Source: Ancistrus triradiatus
Lineage: Eukaryota > Chordata > Actinopteri > Siluriformes > Loricariidae
Reading direction: 5' to 3'
Assembly: GCA_025084515.1 (NCBI GenBank)
Contig: JAJAGP010000172.1
Location: forward strand, 186,001-250,000
Length of the DNA: 64,000 nucleotides
Each line of letters opens with the position of its first letter. Within the stretch, counting starts at the first letter, position 1. The notes under the pieces are model-generated. The model searched no databases. It was not told the origin of the DNA and saw only the letters and a list, made by a program, of their open reading frames with translations. The translations under genes and the position numbers were made by a program. This document shows positions 35,493-48,094 of the stretch, piece after piece.

Positions 35493-36904
35493 CAGAAGTG
35501 TAAACATTTATGCCTGTTTTGTTCCCTGGAGAGGATGCCAGCCCCTTTTCCTCCCCTACTATGGACACACACACACACACCCAGGGTCCATGACTCTCTG
35601 CCCTGAACATTGGTATGTTCTCCCGATGTCCACCTCTGGGTACTATGATTTCCAATCGCCTCATAAAAACATTTCTCACTGCTAGTTGAAGTATACAGTG
35701 AAGCCCAACATGGGGAAACTTTTGGGAATGCCTCAAGTCTCGAGCATGTCCTCAAACGTACCTGCTATTGCCGTTTTCTGTGCAATGAATATATGGCAGC
35801 TACACAGGAGCAGGTATATCCTATAAACCAAACAAAGCTCTTCTGTGGCATGTTATGTACCTGGACACTTCTGTCTTGTTTTTAGCATCAGCTTCATGTT
35901 CCTGATTCGGCCCCGTGCAGAGGAAAAACAAAATGGTTTTCTAACAGCACCGCTGTCACGGACCACTAACGTCATTGCTGACCCTCCCTTTAATCACGGG
36001 ACACACCACATGCCGCAGAGGATGCGGAATTGCACAAGAACGCGACCCTATCCAGTACACAAGGCCTGAATAAAATACAGCTGAATAGAAAATAAGCGAG
36101 CTAATTAATAAAGACACAATGTAACGCGCAAGAGAAAGATCTGGTCGTGTTTATCGCCAGCACTGCAAAAGCATCCAGCATCCAAAACGCAGACCAGAAC
36201 AAAACCGGCAACCCGTGAAATCATGCCTGCAATCAAAACCGCTTAAATGATGCCATGAACTGGATGATGTAACTGATGCGCCAGGCTCTCGCCGCAATAC
36301 GCATTACATCCATTCTGAGAGAGCGACAGTCCCAAAGATAAAGAGAATCAGTGTTTTGTACCCCGTGTAAAAGACATCCTGCTACACAACACAATTACAG
36401 TAGAAAAGGTACTCATATATATTCACACACACACACACATTGCTCTGAGTAGTACTCTTGTCAGCTTTCTCCAGGTTGTGTCTACCAAGATCTCAGAAGT
36501 GAATTGTCCAACTCATGTTACTCTGTATTCCTACATTGTTTGCTTCATTATTTCTTTTTCCTGCTATTTCTTTCACTCTGCCTTTACTTCAGCCTTGTCG
36601 TTTTATTTTGTAATTACACTGACCCATAGTTTTCCTGCCACATTTCAGTTTATCCCCTTTGCTTTTCTCTCATTTGCTTTCTCCCCTTTCCACTTACCTC
36701 CTTACCTTCTTTCCTTCTTGATTTTCCTTTTCCCTTTTTCCTTCCTCCCCTTCGTCCATTCTGTATCACCTCCTTTCTTCATTTCCTTCTTACGTTCACC
36801 CTTTCTTTCCTCGGCTGTGTTTTCGTCCTTCCTTTATTCCTAATGCATGTATTTTTCATTTTACCATTTTTTTCTTTCATTCTTTTCTTCCTTTTTTATA
36901 GCGG

Positions 36905-37010
36905 TCACAAGAAAACCTTTAATTGAAGTAAATTTATTCTGAAAAAAAAAATCTCTCATCAAAAAATAATTATTCTTAACACAACCACGTGCCACTATTA
37001 TTGGTACCTC
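36905..37010 (+). repeat. Tc1-like terminal repeat remnant
   Basis: CACAAGAAAACC...ACCACGTGCCACTATTATT followed by GGTACC resembles the ends of a fish Tc1 family (see 15245-15345). No matching second end was found within 1.5 kb. Confidence 0.35.
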
Positions 37011-37354
37011 CTTTTAACACAGGGCGTTTATCCCGCTTTAATAAATGCGTTACCAACTAACATACAAGAGGCTGTTTTTAGAATATTTTCTCTGCATTCA
37101 TTATTATTATTGTTTATTTCCTTTCCTTTGTTCCTCCCTCCTTCATTTTCTCTTTTTCTTCCTGCTGATAACCTTCTTTGCTTAATTATTTTGGTTTGTC
37201 CTACTGTCCTCTAATTTCTTTTACTTAGATTTTCCTTTGTATTTGTCTCATTACTTCCTTCCTATATCATCATTACTTCTAACTTTTGTAGCCCTCCCCC
37301 TTCTCCACTTTCTTTCTTCTGCATTTTGCTTTCCATTTATCCTCTTCTTCTGCC

Positions 37355-37420
37355 AGTATTTGAACCCGGGTCACCACGATGTTGGTTGAGGATATTAGAG
37401 CACTGTGCCACCGATCGTCT
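37355..37420 (-). repeat. tRNA-like SINE head remnant
   Basis: On the minus strand GTGGCACAGTGCTC (A-box-like) is followed about 25 nt later by CCCGGGTTCAAATA (B-box-like). Spacing and wording fit a tRNA-derived SINE promoter; the body is not recognisable. Confidence 0.35.
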
Positions 37421-38739
37421 TCCTTTTCTGATTGTCTTTGTCCTTTCTTATTTATTTCCTTCTTTCCTGACCTACTGGTTTCATCCTTTCATTCTTACTT
37501 TCTCTTCTCCACCATTCCATCTTTCATTTGTTTTGCCTCCCCACTCCATTTTTTACCTCTTTTGCTTATCTTTAGTGCTTTTTAGCTTTTTCATCCTTTC
37601 AGCTGTCTGAAGAACAAATCTTTCTTTCTTTTTTCAATTACCTTCTTTCTTATCTCATGCTCTTTATTCCTTTCTTCTTTCCTGTTTGGTTGGTTTTACC
37701 CCTTTCTTATCTTCCTACCTCTTGCTTCTCTATTTATTGTTTTAATTCACCTCTTGCTTCCCTTACTACTTTACTTCCTTCATTATTTTCTTTAATAAAT
37801 GCCCGTTTGGTTTCTGTAGTAATATATTTATATACATAATAAACACCATTAGTTCCTTATGCAAAGAAAATCCCAATGATAAATGTCAAATCCCAGCTGT
37901 AAATGTCAGGTTATAATTAAGAGAAACTGCATGCTCAGAGGTTAATGCAAAGGCTAATGCAGACGGTTCGACTTATTTGTACTGCCTCACATTTCCCTAA
38001 TCGAGAGTGAGCCAGCTTTATACCGGGGCATTTCTGGATCTAATACACATGAATTCTCAGTTTCAGCACTGAGAAAGGGAAGCTGGTGGATTTGGGACCA
38101 CCTGATCTAACACACCATTTCTGCTGAACAGAGGAAACGCGGGAGACCTAATGTACCTGAAAGAGCTGCAGCAGTAGACGGTTTTGCATTCATCGCACCG
38201 CTCTCTCTCTCTCATCTCTCATCTCTCTCTCTTTCTCTCTTTTTAGTTCTCTGCAGCTGGTTTCACGCACCACTGCTTCCCCTTCACCAGCAGCAACACA
38301 GGAAAACGCATCAATCACCGTTCTGACGCAAGCAGCGTCCCTTTAATGAGATTTCAGCTCTCCATGCTCGTGTACAAGAGAATCAATTTTTCCTCCCTCT
38401 CTCTCTCCATCTCTCTCTCTCTCAGGCGAATACTTTTACACTCAGTTTTTCTGTTACACACCAGCAACATGTTAGACATGTTCAGTCAAAATATGGTTTT
38501 CCATTAGGAACACTACAAAACAGAACGGAAATTGTCTGTTTGAGTTCCCAAACTGAAGCAGAGCTGTGAGGAAAAAAAGGTTTCCCCACAATTTCTAGTT
38601 ATTCTGAATTAAACCAGCAGTAATAAACATTTGAATTAGACCAATAACACACTATTGCAGGGTTCTTTACAGAAGTAAAGGAGAAGGCATAATTATGCAC
38701 AACGCTGAGTAAACGTGTGACTCATCGTATGTTATAGTT

Positions 38740-39125
38740 GGTAGAACCACCGACAATTCCGGGATTTCTTGCGCAACCTAGACCTAGACCTCTCCAGCTG
38801 GGTTTGGACTGGACGCTCCTTGCTCACTGGTCATTCCAAGATAAAAGTCTTTTCTATCGTCTTCATCTGTCGTCCTGCTGCATCGTCAAGTTTATTGATC
38901 CCTTAATGATTGCAAGCTGTCCAGGCCCAGAGGCAAAGTTCTACACCATGCTTCACTATTGGGATGAGGTTTAGGTATTGGTATACCTTTTCTGCTCCTC
39001 CAATCAACAAGCGCTGTGGAACTAGACTTGCAAGAGTGTCTTCCCATGGACGCTTTCCATTTAGATTCTCTCCTTCAGGAGCATGTTTTGTGTTCTGGGT
39101 GCAGTCTATGCAGGGCATCTAGTCC
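38740..39125 (-). mobile_element. Degraded Tc1-like transposase fragment
   Basis: On the minus strand the peptide NLIPIVKHGVELCLWAWTAC (about 38910-38975) resembles the IPTVKHGGG block of Tc1 transposases. The plus-strand phrase CACCATGCTTCACTATTGGG, the antisense of that block, recurs with changes at 61572. Nothing else of the enzyme is readable. Confidence 0.4.
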
Positions 39126-41237
39126 TAGTGAAAGAACAAAATGATCTGTACTTGTCGACAGTCCATCTTATTGAAACACCCGGGTCTGTCAAAGCAGCTT
39201 CGTCCTTGTGAGCTTGTGTAGATTTTGATTATTGCATGATACACGTGAACAGATATTTCATAATTCAAGAGGAGAATTTGTAGGCATTGCTTAAGGGTAA
39301 ATCACCTCTCCAACACACATTTCTAGTCTCATTATCTGGTATGACTTGATTTTTAGATGGTAAGTCTGCATTGTAAATGATTTATCATTGTGTAGAAATG
39401 TTTGTTGCACCCCATATAAAAGGCCAGACATCCTGAAAACGCAGTTAAATCTTTGTGGGTTTACAAGCTGCTGTTCGGCCCCAGTGACATGCACTTGAAA
39501 GCACAAATGGGTACTTACTTAAATTGTATGCCATGGCCTTATGATACAAATTTCTGCCAAGTAAAAGTGTTAAATGTTAAAATAAGACATATAGGGGAGA
39601 CTCATGTCAGATGTAACGTTGGGTATGATCCACAGCACCAGATCCAATAAATAGGTTTAGTTTTATTCATATCAGTGCTGTGCACACCCACATTGTTCCT
39701 ATGAAGTCGTGCAGTGGCACACGGTACCACAGATCAGGCCCAGGAGAACACTGAGAACAGTTCCCAATCCTAGGTTCGTATATCGCCTCTGGCAAGTCGA
39801 TAGATGTCTCTCGGATCTCATGCATTTCATGCAGTTCCCTGTCAGCTTCCAGTGTGTGATCCTGGCGTCTCCTTTCTGGTCATGTCATGTCTGTCATTGG
39901 TTCCTCGGCTTTCAAGTGCTTCAGGGTTTGCTCGTGCAGTAGGAGCAGATTTGTGGTGCCCCCGTGTGACACGTCGCTGCGTGAGCAAAACTAGAGACGT
40001 TACGTTACAGCAGATAAAGAATCATTTTGGGGGGGGTTGATATGCAGTGCCATGCAAAAGCTGAACTGATAAAATAACATTTTACAGCTGCTAGAAATGT
40101 AATAACAGGGGTTATTACAGGGGTGGGTAAAGCTGGAACACATTTGAAAAAAAGATCAAATATAATATATATATGGTGTTGTTTAAAATGACATATTTTT
40201 ACTGCTTTTCAAGCATATACACATGGCAAGCATTCACATCAAGCAGGGGTGAATTTCACACCTGAGAATTCAACCTGACCTAGAGATTTCAGCGCGATTG
40301 AGATTTAATTCAAAAGACAAAAAGTTATATAAAGGATCAGCATATTGTAAGGTTGTGTTCCGTTCATAGGCTATACCACAAATGAAACAGGGTTGTAACA
40401 GACATCGATTCATGACACAATCATCACCACCATCATCTTTATAGCGCTTTTCATAATGAAGAAAAATATTTACAAAAAAAGAAACCACGCTCATTAAGTC
40501 TAAAACCCATGAAAATGACAAAGCCCTAAAGGTATGTGCGATGTGACAGTAAACCAAACCCGGCCACCATCATTAAATAGGGACAATGCAGGACCCAAGG
40601 TACAAAAGACCTTGTGGGCAGAGTGAGAACCAAGATCCAACCTTGCTGGGGCACCCTGAGTTCAGAGCCCACTCAGGGACAGGTCACATGACACCTGCAT
40701 TCACTTGGAACACTATCCCAGAGCTTTATTAGCTAGAATAGATTTAAAATAGAATAGATGTAGCACAGACGTGAGCATGTGAAAACCTGACATATTCTTA
40801 ATAGAAAGTCGGTCATAGTGTCCTCAAACTTCAAATTAATGATCTGCATTTTTATTCCGACCGACTTTTTTTCGTTCCACCAAGCGCAGGTCTGAATTCA
40901 TCAGTGTAAACGCGTTTTAATATCGAGCCCAAACTCAGTGGGTTCTACTGAACTGGCTAAATGACCCATATTAAAAGTTGGTCCTGTGCGAATTCAGTTA
41001 GGCACGAGCTACGACGCACGAACGCGCAGTCCGGAGCGCGCATCTGTCACGTCGTGACTCCAGCGCATAACGCGAATAATGTACATAATGCGGATCCGTT
41101 TCATTTTTAAGTATGAACCCGAACCACACAGCGAACAAGGCGCGGCTTAAAGCCAAGGCTCTGTTACATCTTAACCCGAGTTCTTTTCCTCAGAGCAGAG
41201 CTTCATATGCAGCCAAACACGAAAGCTGTGAACTTAC

Positions 41238-41400
41238 CGAGCAAGCCGCGGAGATCCGGAGCGCGAGTTCAACAAACCACTAAATCCCGACGGAAAGGCG
41301 CAGGGGCTTCTTTAGGTTTCTCAAGCTTTCTTTGACAGGCTTTTCCTTTGCTTGATTCTCTTTATTTCTCCGCAGTAAGCAGCTCCTCTGCAGTAGCTAC
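41238..41400 (-). other. sv2c: sv2c non-coding first exon (5' limit unknown)
   Basis: On the gene strand GCTTGCTCG|GTAAGTTC is a near-perfect splice donor with the exon ending at 41238. It would splice to the acceptor before 31085, giving intron 1 of about 10.15 kb. Vertebrate SV2 genes commonly start with a non-coding exon. The 5' boundary given is only a placeholder; the exon may extend past the GA tract at 41403. Confidence 0.5.
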
Positions 41401-41401
41401 T

Positions 41402-41402
<1 letters not shown>

Positions 41403-41449
<47 letters not shown>
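41403..41449 (+). repeat. (AG)n microsatellite at the sv2c 5' end
   Basis: About 23 AG units; on the gene strand a CT tract in or just upstream of the first exon. Confidence 0.95.
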
Positions 41450-41452
<3 letters not shown>

Positions 41453-44159
41453 GGTGGATGGATCAATAGTGGTTTCCCGGTGCGCTTTTTTTCATTCAGT
41501 CACGATTCTCTGGAGGTGTGTGTACGCGCTGTGTTCCCCCTCGTACTGTCACAGATAAGCTAAACACCGTCACATTTTTGGGGGAAAGAGCTGGAGCAGA
41601 GAAGAACCAAGACACCAGGGGCATTTAATGGGGCACACAAAAAATTAGGGGGGCACCGTTGCACCCCTGTGCTTACCAATCAGCACAACTGTGCATAAAA
41701 ATAAGCCTGTTTAACAATAGATTAAGTGACATAACACTATGGATGAGAAATGAAGAAGAAAAGAATGAAGATTGTTTAAAATTGCATTCAGCTTTGTATA
41801 TCAGAGCATAACAGTGTACTTTTGGTAGGATATATGGTTAATGCTGACTGAAAGTGTTAGCCGCTCAAGCTTTGGAAAGATGCTGGGGCATTATGGGACA
41901 TTTTGAGTGAAAATTTGAGATACATAATGCATGTCCACTGTTTCAGGTTACTGTTTGTGGAGATTGGCATGTTCACCATGTCTTCTAGTGCCCCTGTCTC
42001 CAAAAAACGGGCCGATAGGTGGACTGATGCGTGAGAATGCCTTGTATTGTGCCTGTTCCTGGGATAGTCAGTGGACCGATCATGATCTTAATTAAAGGTT
42101 ACTGCAGATGACCAGCCTTTTGGTCGACTGTCAAAAAATATTGGGTTGGGTAGGTCTTATAGAGAGTCTTGACACAATGCTGCCTTCATTTTGGATCTTC
42201 TGCAAAAGTCCCCGTGTTGTTGGTAATGATGTAAAGCAACGTCTGATATTGGAGCGGTTAATCCCAGTGAATTGATTTGACCACTAATTATTTTCTATTG
42301 ACATAATCATTCATTATGCCAGTGCTGCCCACAGACGTTATCAATATATAACTGATTCTCATCTCCTTTTTGGATTTGGAACGATCCTCTGGAGAGCTGT
42401 GAAAGGAGAGGCCCAGTGCATTCATCCAGCTGGAAGAAGACGACCCACTCCTAAACAAGCCCAACAATTCCTCTCCTCCTGGGTTCACTAATAAAGCCAT
42501 CTGGAGGAAGAGCCCAGAAGAAGAAGGAAGGAAGGCTGGAGGGTTCCCCTCTTACGGCCTCAAATAAATATGCTAATACGCCTCGTTCATAGCTATTCGC
42601 CGCCAGCTGTCTCTTTCTGAGGAGTCAGGAAATCTCCACGGCTCTTAGGCACACACACACAGACAGGGCGAGATTGGGATTCGCATGGCCAAAAAATTCA
42701 CTCCCCTCTCTTCCTCTCTCACTTTCTCCAATAAGTGAACACATTTATGTACTTTCTAAAGTTGGGAGCAGCTGCTGAGGGCGGCTGTATCGTGACTCAT
42801 TAATGGATAGGCTTGGATAAACCCACCTCAAGAACTCTCCAGCTTTCTTGCGGGAAACCAGCCAGGCCAATGGACCACAGATCACAGCCAGGAGCCAAGC
42901 ATGCTGAGCCAATTCAGTGTTTGTCACTGAAAGGAGAAAAGCAGCTCAGTGAACTCACCTATTGCAGAAATTGGGAACACGATCTCTTTCCTTATGTAAA
43001 AGTTTGGGCACCCCATGTGAAAGCAGACAAAAAGACCTCTGCCAGGAACAGAACCATGACCAAATCAACAGCATTACAAAGCTTCACTGAAAACACTAGT
43101 TGATTATCTGGGAAGGTGCTTAAACTATTGCACAGCAAAGTATTTTATTATTTCCACAAAGTATGTTTTAAAATGGGTGGCCCAGTGGTTGCTTCAGTTC
43201 GATTCCCAGCCCGGAGTTCGCCTTGCTTGGAGTTTGCATGTTCTCCCCATGTCTGTGTTGGTCTTCTTCCTCAAGTCATGACAGCTCTCTTATCCAGAGC
43301 AACCAATAGTCAAGCTGGGCAGTGGTAAAGACACACACAATACATTCCATTATGGGTTCTGTAGTTCTTGCTCGAAACACAACAGACACAGTCTTTCTGT
43401 GTTCTTTTGTTGCTCATCTTGGTTTGGTTTGACACTTTAAAGTCTTCATTCAAGAGTCTTCTGGAATATCTGTGGAGAAAACTAAGAGTGAAATTATCCA
43501 GAGCCAAAAGCGTTTGGCTGACATTTACGTACACGCTCATTTACATAACGCGCGTGTGTGTGCTTTTGTTTTGTGTGTTTTATGAGACGCTTTCCAAACA
43601 AGCCTCGGTGTGATTTCCCTGATTTATATTCACACCAGCTTACCGTGGCGAGTCTGGGAACATGGGGGTGGACAGTGGGGCTTTAATTGCTTGCTGTTTT
43701 GAGAATTTCTCTCTGACAAAACCTGCTCATCTCACTTTAAAACGCTCCCACCTCTCGCTGACCTCCAGCTCATTTACAGCTCTAACGAACACCAAACGCT
43801 TTGCACACCAGCTAAGAGCTTGATAAAACAAACTTTTATAAGTGGATCTTCTGAGATAGGGCCTCCATCAAAACTGTAGCAATTTCAACGCCAGTGAGCC
43901 TTCATATCTTCTTCCAAAAACATCTTGCATCATCTTGCCCAGTTAATGTGTGGCGGCGAGATGAATAATAATAATAAGACAATCTCGTTCTCACGCCGTA
44001 CTAACTCGTTTCTATGTGTTTGGATCTCATTCTCACACATTTATAAGTTGTGGCCACACCTTAATTTTATTTAGAAGGAATATCAACAACAGGGCTCTGT
44101 ATTTGCATAAATCCTAGTGTATCATACCAGCCTTCACTGGTCACTGGTCACTGGTTACC

Positions 44160-44345
44160 CTTGAGGGCAGCACAGTGGTGCATTTGGTATGCATGGCCCT
44201 CACAGCTCCAGAGATCCCTGGTTTGATCCCAACCTGTGTGGAGTTTGCATGTTAGGTTATCTGGTCACGCTAAACTTGTCTGGAGAGGGATGAGCTCTGC
44301 CACTATTCCTGCCCAAGACATGCTATAAAGTAGCGTCCCTGGGAC
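44160..44345 (+). repeat. Short interspersed repeat fragment
   Basis: Starts GGGCAGCACAGTGGTGCA, has a TCACAGCTCCAGAGATCCCT block and GGTTTGATCCCAACC (B-box-like), then GTGGAGTTTGCATGTT. This order is that of a common teleost short repeat; 43180-43290 is a more degraded copy. Confidence 0.5.
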
Positions 44346-44587
44346 CGATCCAGGTTATGGGACTAGTGAGAAGTGAGGGAGTGAGTCACCCTTGACTGAG
44401 ACAGACCTGGGCCAATCTAAAGAAGCAATGTACAGAGACCTCGATGGTCAGTTACATCTGGGGTATGTCTGCACTGATTTTTGAAACCAGTCTCATTGTT
44501 GAAGCAACTCTCGAATGAACTGATAACGAAAAATGACACCTTCAAGAGTGGAGTGTGGTTTGTCATCGTGAGTTTATGTATGTGTGC

Positions 44588-44651
<64 letters not shown>
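44588..44651 (+). repeat. Compound (TG)n(AG)n microsatellite
   Basis: About 10 TG units run directly into about 21 AG units. Open frames across it on both strands are composition artefacts. Confidence 0.95.
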
Positions 44652-44653
<2 letters not shown>

Positions 44654-45104
44654 TATGGTTTGTTTCAGTGTAGTATTCAATCATTCAGTCCTGTACTCCA
44701 TTGCCTGTCATCTCAACTTAACTCCGCTTATAATAGATTATTTCTGACGCTGACGTTAATTGCCTTTTCTCTCCACTGCAAGGCCAGTCTGTGTGTGTGT
44801 GTGTGTGTGTGTGTTCACAGATGGTGTATGATGGACCCAAAGTCCGTTTTTTCATCTACCTCACTTCCATCACCTTTCCACTCGATTTATCTTTCTGTCC
44901 TCACCCCTTCTCAATCAATCTGTTCGGAACGAATGGATGAACAATAAAGCTCATCTGGAGCTCTCCTGCATCCTAATATAAGCTGTTACCTCACCTGCAC
45001 AGACAAAACCATCTCTTAGAGATGGTTCCCATGTTAATTAAGTCAACTTTGGTACTCGTGTGGACAGATTTAGCATGTATCCATCCGTTTACTTTAAGGT
45101 CTGA

Positions 45105-45172
45105 GGACATAAGGATTATAATAGGTAACAAAAATCAATCTTATTCACATCTGAATGACAGAAGACTAGTAC
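45105..45172 (-). repeat. Unnamed dispersed repeat, partial copy (reverse)
   Basis: The reverse complement GTACTAGTCTTCTGTCATTC, then AGATGTGAATAAGA, matches the 3' third of the family seen at 49878-50205. Confidence 0.5.
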
Positions 45173-45688
45173 GAGCGAAACTTATTATGAATGTTTTCCA
45201 AGAGAGTGCTGAAATAGTAGAGCATACTAATTAGAAGGGCTGTCCGCAAAATTCTGACCAAATAGTGTATTTTACCCAAGCAAAGCAAAGGTCAATGGAA
45301 TCCCAGAGAAACGAGACAACGATGGAAAAACCACTTTCACTCGCTGATTGGGGCGACTGAAGCCGATGCATTATTTCATATTCTTAAATTGTGATTCTGT
45401 CCCCTGTGTCTGCTGTGAATGATGAATCTAATATACATAGTAATGACGGTCTAATGCGTGCTGGCATGAGCTAATGAAAGTCAAATCAGCCCTGCGCTTC
45501 TTTCACTTACCAAACCGCATAATGTGCGGACCGAGGAAGGGAAAACGTTTCATTCATTAACTGCTCAGATCGTTCGGTCAGTGGTCTGTCCATCCAAACA
45601 TCCATTCAACCAACCATCCATCAATTCATCCCTTCCCTCTGTCCCCTGAGGATTTAACCATCAGCTCATTCAACCATCCATTGGTTTA

Positions 45689-45695
<7 letters not shown>

Positions 45696-45727
<32 letters not shown>
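45696..45727 (+). repeat. (AT)n microsatellite
   Basis: About 16 AT units, followed by degenerate TATA/CATA sequence to 45770. Confidence 0.9.
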
Positions 45728-45728
<1 letters not shown>

Positions 45729-45845
45729 CATAGCATATATATACATACATATACAGTATACATATATCCATCCATTGCTCTGTCCGTCTATCCAAATATC
45801 TATCCAATCTTTACATCTGTTCAATCCCTTATTACTCCATTTCTA

Positions 45846-46963
45846 CAGTGGTGTGAAAAAGTGTTTGCCCCTTCCTGATTTCCTATTTTTTGCATGTTTA
45901 TCACAGTTAAGTGTTTCGAACATCAAACAAATTGAAATATTAGTCAAAGACACCACAAGTAAACGCAAAATGCAGTTTTTAAAACAAAAGACCCCACAGC
46001 AACATCCAAAGAACTGCAGGCCTCACTTGCCTCAGTTAAGGTCAGTGTTCATGCCTCCACCATAAGAAAGAGACTGGGATGGCAGAGTTCTAAGACAAAA
46101 ACCACTGCTGAGCAAAAAGTACATTAAAGCTCCTCTCAGTTTTTCCAGAACACATCTTGATGATCTCCAAGACTTTTGGGAAAACATTCTGTGGACTGAC
46201 GAGACAAAAGCTGAACTTTTTGGAAGGTGTGTGTCCCATTACATCTGGCATAAAATTAACATAGCCATTTCAGAAAAAGAAACATTATAGCAACAGTAAA
46301 AATATGGTGGTGGGTAGTATGATCTTCTGTGGCTGTTTTGCTGCTTCAGGACCTGGAAGACTTGCTGTGATAAATGGAACTATGAATTCTGCTGTCTACC
46401 AAAAAAAATCCTAAAGGAGAATGTCTGGCAATCTATTCGAGACCTTGAGCTGAAACGACTTGGGGTTCTGCAGCAGGACAATGATCCAAAACACACCAGC
46501 AAGTCCAGCTCTGAATGGCTGAAGAAAAACAAAATGAAGACTTTGGAGTGGCCTAGTCAAAGTCCTGACCTGAATCCTACTGAGATGCTGTGGAATGACC
46601 TTAAAAAGGCCGTTCATGCTGAAAACCCTCCAGTGTAGCTGAATTACAACAATTCTGCAAAGATGAGTGGCCAAAATTCCTCCACAACGCTGTAAAAGAC
46701 TCATTGCAAGTTATCACAAACGCTTGGTTGCATTTGTTGCTGCTAAGGGTGGCCCAACCAGTTATTAGGTTTAGGGGGCAATCACTTTTTCACACAGGGC
46801 CATGTAGGTTTGGATTTTTTTTCTCCCTTAATAGTAAACACCATTTAAAAACTGCATTTGTGTTTACTTGTGCTGTCTTTGACTGATATTTAAATTGGTT
46901 GTAAGTGTGACAATCATAAAAAAAAAGGAAATCAGGAAGGGAGCAAACATTTTCACACCACTG
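45846..46963 (+). mobile_element. Internally deleted Tc1-like element (1118 bp)
   Basis: Starts CAGTGGTGTGAAAAAGTGTT and ends with the inverted CATTTTCACACCACTG, both flanked by TA (45844-45845 and 46964-46965). The inner inverted repeats include GACACCACAAGTAAACGC... at the left and a matching TTTGTGTTTACTTGTGCTG at the right. It is shorter than the usual 1.5-1.6 kb because the 5' part of the transposase is missing. This is a different family from those at 4514 and 31915. Confidence 0.9.
46140..46770 (+). pseudogene. Tc1-like transposase, catalytic part only
   Basis: Readable blocks: WTDETKAELFG with the first catalytic D at 46198-46200, then GCFAASGPGRLAVINGTMN, then LQQDNDPKHTSKSSSEWLKK with the second D at 46477-46479. 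WPSQSPDLNPTEMLW follows, with E at 46582-46584, 34 residues after the second D. Frames shift between the first and second blocks and a stop interrupts the C-terminus, so no active enzyme is encoded. Confidence 0.8.
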
Positions 46964-47159
46964 TATATCTATCCATTCACCCACCCATGTAATTATTCAT
47001 CCAGTCATCTATCCATTTGTCCAACATCCCATTCCTCCAGGCTTTCATTCCAGTACTTCATTCGCTTCTTTCAATTCTTTCCATCCAGCCAGCCATTCAT
47101 TAAATCCTTCAATCATTCATAATAATTCCTTGGGCAGTCTATATTTTTCAGTTTCTATT

Positions 47160-47600
47160 CTGCTTATGCTTTATTCACCTTTTAGTGGTCACTGCTCTTT
47201 GTAGTTCTACCACTACAGTCTGTAGTCCATCTGTTTCTCTACATTTCTTCTTTACTCTATTCTCGAACAGTCAGGACCCTCACAGATCAGGTACTATTTG
47301 GGTGGTGGATCATTCTCAGGACTGCACAGACACTGGCGTGGTGGTGGTGTGTAAGTGTGTGTTGTGCTGGTATGAGTGGATCAGACACAGCAGTGCTGCT
47401 GGAGTTTTAAACCACGTCAGTGTGAACTGAAAATAGTCCACCAGCCAAAAGTAACCAGCCACCAGCAACCTGTAAGGATTATAGGATTATTAACTTAAGC
47501 TGTGCAGTCACAGATGATTTTATATCTACAAAGTGCAGCAATCAGGTGAATGTATTTCATAAAGTGGAGAGTGAGTGTTTTGAAACTCCAGCAGTCTTCA
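47160..47600 (+). repeat. Widespread fish repeat, partial copy
   Basis: Includes GGACCCTCACAGATCAGGTA, then a TGGTGGATCATTCTCAG block, ACACTGGCGTGGTGGTGGTG, and a segment on GCTGGTATGAGTGGATCAGA. This block order is a very common fish dispersed repeat that often ends up in transcripts. I cannot assign a superfamily. No coding frame. Confidence 0.55.
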
Positions 47601-47661
47601 GTCTGTAGAGGTGCTAGTAATCCCTTATTAAGCTTGCCTGTGTGTATGTGTTTGTGTTTGT

Positions 47662-47663
<2 letters not shown>

Positions 47664-47724
<61 letters not shown>
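47664..47724 (+). repeat. (GT)n microsatellite
   Basis: About 30 uninterrupted GT units, one of the longest in the window. Confidence 0.95.
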
Positions 47725-47727
<3 letters not shown>

Positions 47728-48094
47728 TGGCAGGCAGCTCACACTGAGCTCCCACTGTGCTCTCTGTAGCTGTGTTGTAGTTAATAACCCACAGTCTTTT
47801 AGTCATAACAGCTTACACACACATACATCCACACACTTATACAACCTGAAATAAATCTAATAAAGCACAACATGTTTTTATGTGTGATGGAACCTATGAA
47901 CGCTCTCATCCCTTTCATCTTAGGAGCAGAAATAGCTGTGGTATGTGTGTGTTGGTGTGGGTTTGGATGACTCACAGAAAAGAAACTAATAACTTATATG
48001 CAAATTTCCTCTTGAAGGAAGGCATACACACATCTAATTTAAGTTCTGGAATCCTCCACAATGGCTTGGATGCTTCCAAATACAGGACGTTGAG

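Larger units (their letters stand above)
36490..37850 (+). repeat. Pyrimidine-rich low-complexity region
   Basis: The plus strand is dominated by T and C in long runs (36520-36900, 37080-37350, 37420-37800). The gene strand of sv2c is therefore purine-rich here, within intron 1. It is broken by a Tc1-like terminal remnant at 36905-37010 and a tRNA-like piece at 37355-37420. Short open frames across it are an effect of composition (F, S, L, P-rich peptides) and not genes. Confidence 0.75.
40980..41560 (-). promoter_or_regulatory. sv2c: CpG-rich segment, probable sv2c promoter
   Basis: CpG dinucleotides are much denser here than in the surroundings (for example 41010-41100 and 41235-41300). 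The segment spans the non-coding first exon and its donor. No TATA box stands out upstream of 41450 on the gene strand. A promoter here is inferred from CpG density plus the splice donor; the transcription start cannot be placed. Confidence 0.5.
41600..45100. other. Gene-free upstream stretch with repeat fragments
   Basis: No host gene recognised. There are fragments only. AAAAGTTTGGGCACCCC at 43000-43016 matches the end of the Tc1 element at 4514. Two SINE- or tRNA-like pieces with the phrase GGAGTTTGCATGTT lie at 43180-43290 and 44160-44345. The rest has no recognisable content. Confidence 0.45.

Noticed and set aside
36478..37839. Several F/S/L/P-rich open frames that look like membrane proteins
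   Set aside because: They are produced by the T/C-rich low-complexity tract, not by a gene.
44417..44947. Open frames with RERERE or SLSLSL and THTHTH runs
   Set aside because: Translations of GA and TG microsatellites.
47664..47724. Regular repeats considered as a CRISPR array
   Set aside because: Dinucleotide repeats without spacers in a vertebrate genome.
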